A DNA stretch of 64,000 nt. Origin: UBA4416 sp040387555. Lineage in GTDB: Bacteria > Bacteroidota > Bacteroidia > B-17B0 > Aurantibacillaceae. Positions 34,969-41,933 of this stretch are shown piece after piece. Each line of letters opens with the position of its first letter. The first letter of the stretch is position 1. The stretch covers positions 577,102 to 641,101 of the forward strand of contig JAZKDO010000005.1 of assembly GCA_040387555.1 (NCBI GenBank), read 5' to 3'. Position numbers and translations under genes: made by a program. A model generated the notes under the pieces. It had not been told where the DNA came from and made no database searches. It saw only the letters and a list, made by a program, of their open reading frames with translations.

Positions 34969-37215
34969 ATGACCGATACTACCTTATTTTTTAAAATTGC
35001 TTCAGAACTTAAAATTGACGTAAAGCAGGTAAAATCCACTGTGGAATTATTAGACGAAGGTGCAACTGTTCCTTTTATTTCCCGTTATCGTAAAGAAGTT
35101 ACCGGAAGTCTGGATGAAGTACAGGTTATCACTATTAAAAACGAGATTGAGCGTTTGCGTCAGTTAGAACAGAGACGTGAGAGCATTTTGAAATCTATTG
35201 AAGGTCAGGGTAAATTAACCCAGGAATTGACTGATAAAATATTAGCAGCAGAAACTTTATCAACCTTAGAAGATTTGTATTTGCCTTATAAACCTAAGCG
35301 CCGTACAAAAGCAACCGTAGCGAGGGAAAAAGGATTGGAGCTTCTAGCACAATTAATATTGGCGCAAGAAATTAAGGAAGTTTTTCCGGAGGCATTAAAA
35401 TTTGTAAATAAAGAATTAGGTGTAGAACATCCGGATGATGCGTTAGCAGGTGCGCGGGATATTATAGCAGAAATTGTTAGTGAAGATGCTGTTGTTCGTG
35501 AAAGTATGAGAACGCTTTTTAAAAGAACAGCCGTTATCAAAACAAAAGTGATTAGGGGAAAAGAAGAAGAAGGAGAAAAGTTTAAAGATTATTTTGAATG
35601 GGAGGAGTCATTAATGACTTGTCCGAGCCATAGAATGCTTGCTATGCGCCGTGGTGAAAAGGAAGATTTTTTAATTCTTGATATTGTGATCGATGATGAA
35701 GAAGCACATGAACAAATTAAAAAACAGTTTGTAAAATCAAGTAATGAATGTGCTGAACAGATTAATATGGCAATTGAAGATGGCTATAAACGATTGTTGC
35801 AACCAAGTATTGAAGCTGAAATTCGTTTGCTTACTAAGCAGGCCGCTGATGAGAAAGCTATTCAGGTTTTTGCCGATAATTTAAGGGAGCTACTGTTAGC
35901 TTCACCGCTTGGACAGAAATCGATGTTGGCAATTGATCCGGGTTTCAGATCCGGGTGCAAAGTTGTCGCGTTAGATGCACAAGGAAAATTATTGGAAGAA
36001 ACCGTGATCTATCCTCATGAGCCGCAACGTCGTGTAATGGATTCGCAACATGTGGTGATGGCCTTGTGCGCTAAGTATGAATTGGAAGCAATTGCTATAG
36101 GAAACGGAACAGCTTCCAGAGAAACAGAACAATTCATCAGAAGTATTGAAGTTTTACCAAAATCAATCCCCGTAATTATGGTGAGTGAAGCTGGGGCATC
36201 CATTTATTCCGCTTCTGATGTTGCCCGCGAAGAATTTGCAGATTATGATTTAACTGTGCGTGGAGCAGTTTCGATTGGGCGACGATTGGCTGATCCTTTA
36301 GCAGAACTGGTGAAGCTGGATCCAAAATCTATTGGAGTTGGTCAGTACCAGCATGATGTAGATCAGACAGCATTGAAAAATAAACTGGATGATGTAGTAA
36401 TGAGTTGTGTAAACGGAGTAGGAGTAGAGTTAAATACGGCGTCAAAGCAATTGTTGTCTTATGTTTCAGGGATAGGTGAAACGCTGGCAAAAAACATTGT
36501 GGAATATAGAAACGAAAACGGTGCATTCAAATCACGAAAAGATCTTTTGAAGGTAAACCGCATGGGTGAAAAAGTGTTTGAGCAATGTTCCGGTTTCTTA
36601 AGAATCAGAGATGGCATGCATCCTTTGGATAAAAGTGCAGTGCATCCGGAAGCTTATCATATCGTTGAAAAGATGGCAACAGATTTGAACTGTAGCATTG
36701 ATGATTTAATTGGTGACCGCGAGCTTAGAAAAAAAATTAATCTGAATACATATGTTACTGATACAATTGGTATACCCACGTTAAAAGATATCGTGGCTGA
36801 ATTGGAAAAACCGGGACGTGACCCGCGTAAATCTTTTGAGGTATTTAATTTTGATGATAGCGTTCATAGCATTGAAGATTTGCGCGAAGGAATGAGGCTT
36901 CCCGGAATTGTAACGAACGTTACTAATTTTGGAGCATTCGTTGACGTTGGCGTTCATCAGGATGGATTGGTTCACATTTCACAGTTGAGTGATACGTTTG
37001 TGGATGATCCTAGTGCCATTGTAAAAGTTGGACAGCAGGTTTGGGTAAATGTAACAGAGTGTGATGTGAAACGTAAGCGTATTGCCTTGTCCATGAAAGG
37101 GGAAGGAATCGTTTCTTCAAAAAAACCAATTCAAAAGAAAGAAGAAGTTGCAGCCTACGACCCTAATGATATGATGTCAGCTTTGGCAGCGTTAAAAGGA
37201 AAGTTTAAGAAATAA
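34969..37215 (+). CDS. tex: Tex-family RNA-binding transcription accessory protein
   Basis: 748 residues, the usual size. Domains in order: Tex N-terminal helical region (about 1-190; TVPFISRYRKEVTGSLDEVQ), YqgF/RNase H-like domain (about 325-450; LAIDPGFRSGCKVVALD), helix-hairpin-helix repeats (about 490-560; YVSGIGETLAKNIVEYRNENG) and an S1 RNA-binding domain (about 640-715; GIVTNVTNFGAFVDVGVHQDGLVHISQ). Tex binds nucleic acids and is thought to act on transcription elongation complexes. Its translation initiation region is A-rich (AACGAAAACAA before ATG) without a Shine-Dalgarno, as usual for the phylum. It appears monocistronic. Confidence 0.95.
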   Translation: MTDTTLFFKIASELKIDVKQVKSTVELLDEGATVPFISRYRKEVTGSLDEVQVITIKNEIERLRQLEQRRESILKSIEGQGKLTQELTDKILAAETLSTLEDLYLPYKPKRRTKATVAREKGLELLAQLILAQEIKEVFPEALKFVNKELGVEHPDDALAGARDIIAEIVSEDAVVRESMRTLFKRTAVIKTKVIRGKEEEGEKFKDYFEWEESLMTCPSHRMLAMRRGEKEDFLILDIVIDDEEAHEQIKKQFVKSSNECAEQINMAIEDGYKRLLQPSIEAEIRLLTKQAADEKAIQVFADNLRELLLASPLGQKSMLAIDPGFRSGCKVVALDAQGKLLEETVIYPHEPQRRVMDSQHVVMALCAKYELEAIAIGNGTASRETEQFIRSIEVLPKSIPVIMVSEAGASIYSASDVAREEFADYDLTVRGAVSIGRRLADPLAELVKLDPKSIGVGQYQHDVDQTALKNKLDDVVMSCVNGVGVELNTASKQLLSYVSGIGETLAKNIVEYRNENGAFKSRKDLLKVNRMGEKVFEQCSGFLRIRDGMHPLDKSAVHPEAYHIVEKMATDLNCSIDDLIGDRELRKKINLNTYVTDTIGIPTLKDIVAELEKPGRDPRKSFEVFNFDDSVHSIEDLREGMRLPGIVTNVTNFGAFVDVGVHQDGLVHISQLSDTFVDDPSAIVKVGQQVWVNVTECDVKRKRIALSMKGEGIVSSKKPIQKKEEVAAYDPNDMMSALAALKGKFKK

Positions 37216-37275
37216 CAGAATCTCCGCTTTATCAACAGTCTTCTATTGAAATCTTGTTAATAAAGCCCTAAAAAC

Positions 37276-37307
37276 TGTTTATAGCCCATTTACTTTTGTT
37301 TATAACC
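37276..37307 (+). repeat. 11-bp direct repeat upstream of the Trp-rich secreted protein
   Basis: TGTTTATAGCC (37276-37286) and TGTTTATAACC (37297-37307) differ at one base and are offset by 21 bp, two helical turns, in the gap before the gene at 37359. The arrangement is what a dimeric regulator would use, but no regulator is identified. Confidence 0.45.
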
Positions 37308-37358
37308 TGTTCATTGCACTTCTGCTTTTTGAAGTTGGAGTTCTCTGAATTTTTAAAC

Positions 37359-37769
37359 ATGAAGAAAATGAAAGCAGCTATCGTATGTATTATTTTGGCT
37401 TTAATGCATTTAAGTTTTGTTATTCCTTCTGATAAAAAAGATGGAAAACTTGAACCTATTCCGGCAGAATCAGCCTGGATTAAATCCGAAGTTGGTATCT
37501 GGATCGGCAATTACAATGTTTGGTACAAATTTGATAAAAAAGACAATCGTATTAAACTGTCTTATAATAAGAAAAAATGGACTTATTCAAGTTCAGAAGC
37601 GGTGTGGCATGATAGATCTGACAGATGGATCTGCAGATATAATGATAAATTAATGTGCAGTGAAAACGGCACAATATGGAAAGAGGTTACCAATCGTACT
37701 TGGCAGGATATTCATGGAACCTGGTATCGGTTTGATAGTAGCTGGGATCTTTGGGAAGTAAAACTTTAA
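37359..37769 (+). CDS. Secreted Trp-rich small protein of unknown function
   Basis: 136 residues from the ATG at 37359, which gives a signal peptide (MKKMKAAIVCIILALMHLSF); a longer frame upstream adds a non-signal-like N-terminus. The mature part has about 12 Trp and many Tyr, Lys and Asp in loosely repeated units such as NYNVWYKFD, KKKWTYSS, EAVWHDRSDRWICRY, GTIWKEV and GTWYRFDSSWDLW, which suggests short aromatic-anchored beta repeats. One Cys pair could form a disulphide. I do not recognise the family. It is flanked upstream by an 11-bp direct repeat and downstream by a weak terminator, so it is likely transcribed alone. Confidence 0.65.
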   Translation: MKKMKAAIVCIILALMHLSFVIPSDKKDGKLEPIPAESAWIKSEVGIWIGNYNVWYKFDKKDNRIKLSYNKKKWTYSSSEAVWHDRSDRWICRYNDKLMCSENGTIWKEVTNRTWQDIHGTWYRFDSSWDLWEVKL

Positions 37770-37781
37770 AAAAATAGAATT

Positions 37782-37808
37782 TGGGTGTCAGACAAGCACC
37801 TTTTTTAT
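37782..37808. terminator. Weak terminator between convergent genes
   Basis: GGGTG...CACC with a nine-base loop precedes TTTTTT. The stem is short, but the position between the ends of the Trp-rich protein gene and the convergent pirin gene fits. Confidence 0.4.
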
Positions 37809-38653
37809 TATAAGAACCCCATTTTTCCCTGCTGGTAGTCGCGCATCGCTTCCAGTATTTCTGTTTGAGATGTCATTACAAAGGGGCCGTGAGTCACTAA
37901 AGGTTCATCAATCGGTTTACCTGTCATTAGTAAAAGTTTAGAATCTTTTGTTGCTTCTATTTTAATTTCCCCCTCACCCAATTCAAAAACAACTAAATCA
38001 TGTTGTTTGATCGATTCGTTTTCGTTCAATAGTAATTCCCCTTCTAATACATAAAAACAAACGTTATGATCCGAAGTAAAACTGAAGCTTTCCTTACCGC
38101 CTGCTTTCACACGCAACATGGCAGTGAACACATCAGATTTTGCGGGGCCTCTATTGCCGTTATAAACACCCGATACAAGACGTAATTCAATACCTTCTTT
38201 TTCAATCAAAACAATTTCATCCTTTGTGATTGGCTGATAGGAAGCTGGCTTCATTTTTTCGACTCTTGGAATATTAATCCAAAGTTGAATACCTTGTGAC
38301 CTTCCTCCTTTTTCAATAAATTCCTTGTCAGCTTTTTCGCTATGAATTATTCCACGACCTGCATTTATCCACTGTACTTCATTATTGCCAATCACCTTTT
38401 TATTCCCCAAAGAATCTTCATGTTCAATAGATCCTTCATACATAAATGTAATCGGACAAAAACCACGGTGAGGATGAGGAGGAACATGAAAATCATTTTC
38501 ACCCGGACCATACGTGAAATCAAAATGGTGCAATAAAATAAAGGGACTAATTTGTTCCAAACCTTGCAGCGGAAAAGCCTGGCGTAATTTTATAGAACCC
38601 ATCATCATTTCAGGAGCTTTATGTAGCGAATGAATTTTTCTGAACTTTACCAT
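37808..38653 (-). CDS. Pirin family protein
   Basis: 281 residues with the bicupin layout. The N-terminal metal site is HPHRGFCPITFMYEGSIEHEDSLG with His and Glu ligands, followed by VQWINAGRGIIHSEK; the C-terminal cupin (about 175-260) carries CFYVLEGELLLN. Pirins bind iron and act as redox-sensing regulators in eukaryotes, while some bacterial members show quercetinase activity. Last gene of a minus-strand cassette with a two-TM protein, an FMN reductase, a second pirin and a Crp-type regulator. The gap to the next gene upstream is four bases, so co-translation is likely. Confidence 0.93.
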   Translation of the reverse strand: MVKFRKIHSLHKAPEMMMGSIKLRQAFPLQGLEQISPFILLHHFDFTYGPGENDFHVPPHPHRGFCPITFMYEGSIEHEDSLGNKKVIGNNEVQWINAGRGIIHSEKADKEFIEKGGRSQGIQLWINIPRVEKMKPASYQPITKDEIVLIEKEGIELRLVSGVYNGNRGPAKSDVFTAMLRVKAGGKESFSFTSDHNVCFYVLEGELLLNENESIKQHDLVVFELGEGEIKIEATKDSKLLLMTGKPIDEPLVTHGPFVMTSQTEILEAMRDYQQGKMGFL

Positions 38654-38657
38654 AGTG

Positions 38658-38873
38658 TTATTTAGTTAACCAGTTATGTAGGAGTTTTTGCAAAGTAGGT
38701 ATCAAAATAAAAACCATTATTGGAACAGCAATGATAGTAATTAATAAAGTCCTCAGTGGAAGTGGATCAATATTAATGAGCTGCTTTCCAAATACAAAAA
38801 ATATTAAAGTTATTAAGGGATATATGGCCATCCATATAACAATTGCCATTTTCCATTTTTTAGGAGCTTGCAT
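38658..38873 (-). CDS. Small two-TM membrane protein (resembles the membrane tail of monooxygenase-domain proteins)
   Basis: 71 residues: a short basic N-terminus (APKKWKMAIVIW), first helix (about 8-28, ending VFGKQL), loop with PLPLRTLLITII, and a second helix (about 43-62). The pattern of PKKWKMAIVIW, a Pro-Leu-Arg-Thr-Leu turn and a second helix is like the C-terminal membrane tail of antibiotic-biosynthesis-monooxygenase-type proteins, but the enzymatic domain is absent. It overlaps the upstream FMN reductase gene by 14 bases and is followed four bases later by the pirin, so it is embedded in the cassette. Function unknown. Confidence 0.65.
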   Translation of the reverse strand: MQAPKKWKMAIVIWMAIYPLITLIFFVFGKQLINIDPLPLRTLLITIIAVPIMVFILIPTLQKLLHNWLTK

Positions 38874-39384
38874 CTTTTATTTTTTCTAATAGTTGTTTTT
38901 TGAGTTCGTTATCAGTTATGCCTTTTTCATCATCAAAATTAGTACTAAATCCCGGAAGAGAAAATGTTGCTTTAATTTGAGCACCGTAATGAGGTAAGGT
39001 TTTAGCTGCAAATTCCAGCACTGTGGATCCACCTCTTTTACCATCAGAAGTAGCCATTAACAACATAGGTTTTTCCTGAAACACTTTTTTATCTTTTCGT
39101 GAAGCCCAGTCAAAAATATTTTTGAATCCTACATTATACGATGCATTATTTTCCGCTAACGATAAAACAATAAAGTCAGCGTTTTTAATCTTCTTTAAAA
39201 AATTAGAGGCTTGTGTGGGGAAACCAATTTCTATTTCAACCTCTTTGCTAAACAAAGGCAATGGAAAATCGTTCAGATCAATTACTTCAACCTCTGCGTT
39301 GGCAAAAAGCCCGGCAGTATATGTGGCCAATTTTTTATTAATGGAGTTCTTGCTATTGCTGCCTCCAAATGCTAGTATTTTCAT
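38860..39384 (-). CDS. NADPH-dependent FMN reductase-like flavoprotein
   Basis: 174 residues with the flavodoxin-like fold of the NADPH-dependent FMN reductase group: FMN-phosphate loop GGSNSKNSINKK near the N-terminus, IVLSLAENNASYNVGFKNIFDWASR in the middle and the isoalloxazine contact LLMATSDGKRGGSTVLEF. It should reduce FMN, quinones or azo/nitro compounds with NAD(P)H in the cytoplasm. The gene overlaps the downstream two-TM gene by 14 bases and begins 11 bases after the upstream pirin stop. Within the cassette it is the likely source of reducing power or quinone detoxification; this is inference from neighbours. Confidence 0.88.
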   Translation of the reverse strand: MKILAFGGSNSKNSINKKLATYTAGLFANAEVEVIDLNDFPLPLFSKEVEIEIGFPTQASNFLKKIKNADFIVLSLAENNASYNVGFKNIFDWASRKDKKVFQEKPMLLMATSDGKRGGSTVLEFAAKTLPHYGAQIKATFSLPGFSTNFDDEKGITDNELKKQLLEKIKDASS

Positions 39385-39395
39385 TTTTTGTTTTT

Positions 39396-40271
39396 CTATT
39401 GCGCGTTCATGGGTACTTCCATTAATAAGAATTCAGAATTTGTATCAGCCTCAAGCTTTAAAGAATCAGTGTTCCAGATCCCGAAGCCATCACGTGTATC
39501 TAAGAGCTGTTCGTTAACCTTTAATTTGCCGTTGAGGTTAAAAATATACACGCCATTTCCTTTAGACTTTATTTTATACTCTGTTGCAGTACCTTTATCA
39601 AATTTACCTAAATGAAACCATGCGTTCTGGTGTATCCAAACACCATCATCATCAGCGTTAGGAGATAAAATCTGTTGTAATTTGTTATGTCTGTCTTCCT
39701 CTTTGAGAGTAATTTGATCGTAGCGCGGGGTAACATTTTTTTTATTTGGAAATACCCATATCTGTAAGAATTTTACTTGTTTGTCTTTACTCTTATTATA
39801 TTCACTGTGTTGCACACCCGTACCGGCACTCATAACCTGAATGTCCCCGTTTTTTATAACGGTTATGTTTCCCATACTGTCTTTGTGTTCTAAATCGCCT
39901 TCTAAAGGAATGCTGATAATTTCCATATTATCATGAGGATGAGTTCCAAAACCCATGCCTTCGGCAACAGTATCATCATTTAATACCCTTAAAACACCAA
40001 AGTGCATCCTTTCAGGATTATAGTAATTGGCAAAACTAAATGTGTGCTTACTGTGCAGCCATCCATGATTAGCATCGCCCCGTGTTTCTGATTTATGTAA
40101 GATCGTATTTTCCATAATGTTTGATTTAGTATGTGGTAAATGATTAAACCCTAAAATTTCAAGTTCTTTTAATTCATCAATATTGTTTGTGATGATGTTT
40201 CCTAATGCTTGAGAGGCTACAAATATTCCTGTTCCCATTAAGCCTTTCTTTAAAAATTCCTTTCTATCCAC
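39396..40271 (-). CDS. Pirin family protein (YhhW-like) with N-terminal leader
   Basis: 291 residues. The pirin domain starts at about residue 52 (ENTILHKSETRGDANHGWLHSKHTFSFANYY), with metal-binding HPHDNMEIISIPLEGDLEHKDSMG and VQVMSAGTGVQHSE-like segments (here IQVMSAGTGVQHSEYN), and the usual YhhW arrangement. The first 51 residues are an extension (DRKEFLKKGLMGTGIFVASQALG) that resembles an export leader, although it has Arg-Lys and not a full twin-Arg pair. An internal Met at 52 would give the ordinary cytoplasmic pirin. If the leader is used, the protein would be periplasmic or membrane-bound, which is unusual for pirins. Confidence 0.9.
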   Translation of the reverse strand: MDRKEFLKKGLMGTGIFVASQALGNIITNNIDELKELEILGFNHLPHTKSNIMENTILHKSETRGDANHGWLHSKHTFSFANYYNPERMHFGVLRVLNDDTVAEGMGFGTHPHDNMEIISIPLEGDLEHKDSMGNITVIKNGDIQVMSAGTGVQHSEYNKSKDKQVKFLQIWVFPNKKNVTPRYDQITLKEEDRHNKLQQILSPNADDDGVWIHQNAWFHLGKFDKGTATEYKIKSKGNGVYIFNLNGKLKVNEQLLDTRDGFGIWNTDSLKLEADTNSEFLLMEVPMNAQ

Positions 40272-40331
40272 GAGTTGTTGTTTTTATGCAACAAAGGTAG
40301 AGATACATTATTTAAGAATTATTAATCTAGG

Positions 40332-40925
40332 TTAAGAAATGCTTTTATGTTTTACATATTTTGCCCTGAGCTTACTTAAGAATTCAGGTGTTACTCCTAT
40401 ATAAGCTGCTATTTGCTTCTTTGGAATCGTATTGATCAATTGCGGATAAGTTGTGCAAAATTTCAAATACCGTTCCTGCGCGGTAATACTCATATTATCG
40501 TTTAACCGCTGTTGAAAGGAAACTAAAGAATTTTCTGTGATGATGCGAAAAAATCGCTCAAATTTTGGCACGTTACTATATAATTTTTCCTGGTTGGTTT
40601 TGGATAACAATACTACTTCAGAGTCAATCATTGCCTCTACATTCAGATTGCCAGGTTTTTGAGAAATCAAACTGTACATATCCGCGATCCACCATTCCTT
40701 TGGAGCAAAGGATAAAACATGTTCACTGCCGCTGCTATCTATGGTATATCCTCTAAGGCATCCGTCTAATACAAAAGCGGAATACTTGCACACCTCACCC
40801 TGCTTTAGTAATAATTTTTTTGCTGAAATTTTTCTGCATTCAAATAAGGATGAAGCCATTGCTTCTTCAGCTTTATTAAGTGAAATATGTTTCGCAAAGT
40901 TTTGTATTAAGACAGTATAATCCAT
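40332..40925 (-). CDS. Crp/Fnr-family transcription regulator
   Basis: 197 residues: cyclic-nucleotide-binding-like beta barrel (about 25-115; LLLKQGEVCKYSAFVLDGCLRGY, SFAPKEWWIADMYSL), a dimerisation helix (about 120-150) and a short C-terminal helix-turn-helix (PKKQIAAYIGVTPEFLSKLRAKY). The phosphate-binding RxAx motif of cAMP-binding CRP is not seen, so it probably binds another ligand or none. It is the first gene of the pirin/FMN reductase cassette on the minus strand and, as in many Bacteroidota, likely regulates those adjacent genes; this is inferred from position. The DUF1697 gene lies five bases upstream. Confidence 0.88.
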   Translation of the reverse strand: MDYTVLIQNFAKHISLNKAEEAMASSLFECRKISAKKLLLKQGEVCKYSAFVLDGCLRGYTIDSSGSEHVLSFAPKEWWIADMYSLISQKPGNLNVEAMIDSEVVLLSKTNQEKLYSNVPKFERFFRIITENSLVSFQQRLNDNMSITAQERYLKFCTTYPQLINTIPKKQIAAYIGVTPEFLSKLRAKYVKHKSIS

Positions 40926-40930
40926 AAAAT

Positions 40931-41482
40931 CTACAATTGTTCAACTTGTTCTGCAATGTTAAGCAATTCTGTTAGAGTTTTGAGATTACGCGTTGTTGCA
41001 GATACTTTTAGCTTATTTTCAAAGAAGGTATTGGTAAGTTTAGTATTACCATACCCATTGGTACAAAACAAATAAACAGCTTTTTCACTCAGTGTAAATT
41101 CGTCTTCAGTATACACACATTCCTTAATTTTATCAACTGAAGATTTGTCTGGCTCATTGTTTAAAAATGTAACGTGTAGTTTTGTTATGTCTTCTTTCCG
41201 TTTAAGGAACGGATTATTTTTTATAACAGTTTTAAGATCGTTTGCGTCTTTTACTATTACCGGTACCTCAAAATTAAATGTTTCAGCAATGGCTGTTGTT
41301 ATTTTTTTTTCAAGTTCGGCAGGTATTGTCTTTTTACATTGAAATATAATATTTCCACTTTGAATGTAAGTTTTAGTGTTTTTGAAGCCAAGAGATTCGC
41401 AGAGTGCTCGCAACGCTTCCATTTTTATGATCTTATGACCACTAACATTAATTCCTCTTAAAATTGCAATATAAGTATGCAT
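40931..41482 (-). CDS. DUF1697 family protein
   Basis: 183 residues from the ATG at 41482 (MHTYIAILRGINVSGHKIIK), which is the family's usual start; an ATG seven codons upstream at 41503 directly abuts a terminator T-run and is less likely. Hallmarks are YIAILRGINVSG, LGFKNTKTYIQSGNIIFQ, and NTFFENKLKVSATTRNLKTL near the C-terminus. The family is cytoplasmic, two ferredoxin-like repeats, of unknown function. Its stop is five bases before the start of the Crp-type regulator, so the two genes may share a transcript, while the terminator just upstream insulates it from the small peptide gene. Confidence 0.88.
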   Translation of the reverse strand: MHTYIAILRGINVSGHKIIKMEALRALCESLGFKNTKTYIQSGNIIFQCKKTIPAELEKKITTAIAETFNFEVPVIVKDANDLKTVIKNNPFLKRKEDITKLHVTFLNNEPDKSSVDKIKECVYTEDEFTLSEKAVYLFCTNGYGNTKLTNTFFENKLKVSATTRNLKTLTELLNIAEQVEQL

Positions 41483-41503
41483 GTTTTGCGTTTTACTTTT
41501 CAT

Positions 41504-41533
41504 AAAAAAACCTTCCTGATAGGAAGGCTTTTT
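41504..41533 (-). terminator. Rho-independent terminator of the GG-leader peptide gene
   Basis: On the minus strand AGCCTTCCT and AGGAAGGTT pair around a three-base loop and are followed by TTTTTT. It lies five bases after the stop of the 56-residue peptide gene and directly before the DUF1697 gene. The A-run on the other side also gives weak bidirectional potential. Confidence 0.9.
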
Positions 41534-41538
41534 ATTGA

Positions 41539-41709
41539 TTATATTTTTTGTTTTAAAGTAACTTCTTCAATTGGCATATCCGGTAATGGTGGAGCTTTTT
41601 CAATTTCAATATTTTTGTATTCAAAACCACCTTGAACTGATGATAATTCTTTAGAAGTTAATACTTTAATTTTACTTTCTTTTGTTTGCTTTGATTTTTT
41701 GTTAAACAT
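41539..41709 (-). CDS. Double-glycine-leader peptide, candidate RiPP/bacteriocin-like precursor
   Basis: 56 residues. A Lys-rich N-terminus (MFNKKSKQTKESKIKV) leads into LTSKELSSVQGG (17-28), which fits the double-glycine leader consensus LxxxELxxVxGG cleaved by peptidase-domain ABC exporters. The predicted 28-residue core (29-56) starts FEYKNIEIEK, contains APPLPDMP and ends LKQKI; it is Glu/Lys/Pro-rich with no Cys or Ser and one Thr, so lanthionine chemistry is unlikely. The gene has a promoter-like pair at 41729-41757 and its own terminator at 41504-41533. No exporter, maturase or immunity gene is adjacent. Similar GG peptides occur in Bacteroidota; this one I do not recognise. Confidence 0.75.
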   Translation of the reverse strand: MFNKKSKQTKESKIKVLTSKELSSVQGGFEYKNIEIEKAPPLPDMPIEEVTLKQKI

Positions 41710-41728
41710 TTTTTTAATTTAAGAGGTT

Positions 41729-41757
41729 AAAATTTAATTATTATATTTCATTTGCAA
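41729..41757 (-). promoter_or_regulatory. Putative promoter of the GG-leader peptide gene
   Basis: On the minus strand TTG (41755-41757) and TAAATTTT (41729-41736, one mismatch to TAnnTTTG) are 18 bases apart, near the spacing of Bacteroidota -33/-7 elements. The start codon lies 19 bases downstream, preceded by an A-rich segment. Confidence 0.45.
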
Positions 41758-41933
41758 CTGAAATTATTGAACGTAAAAATAATTGTTTTTTTTAAGTAAA
41801 TGCGCCAATTAGCGGTTCATGTGTAAAATTAACATATTTTAGCGTTTAATTTATGCATTTCGTCGAAACAAATATTGAGGTGGGTATTAGGTTTGCACCT
41901 AAAAAACATAAGTTTAATCTAAGAATTGTGAAC

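Noticed and set aside
41760..41933. Search for an exporter, immunity or second peptide gene beside the GG-leader peptide
   Set aside because: No frame of useful length or leader motif was found on either strand; a short hairpin (TTAGGT...ACCTAA) lacks a T-run.
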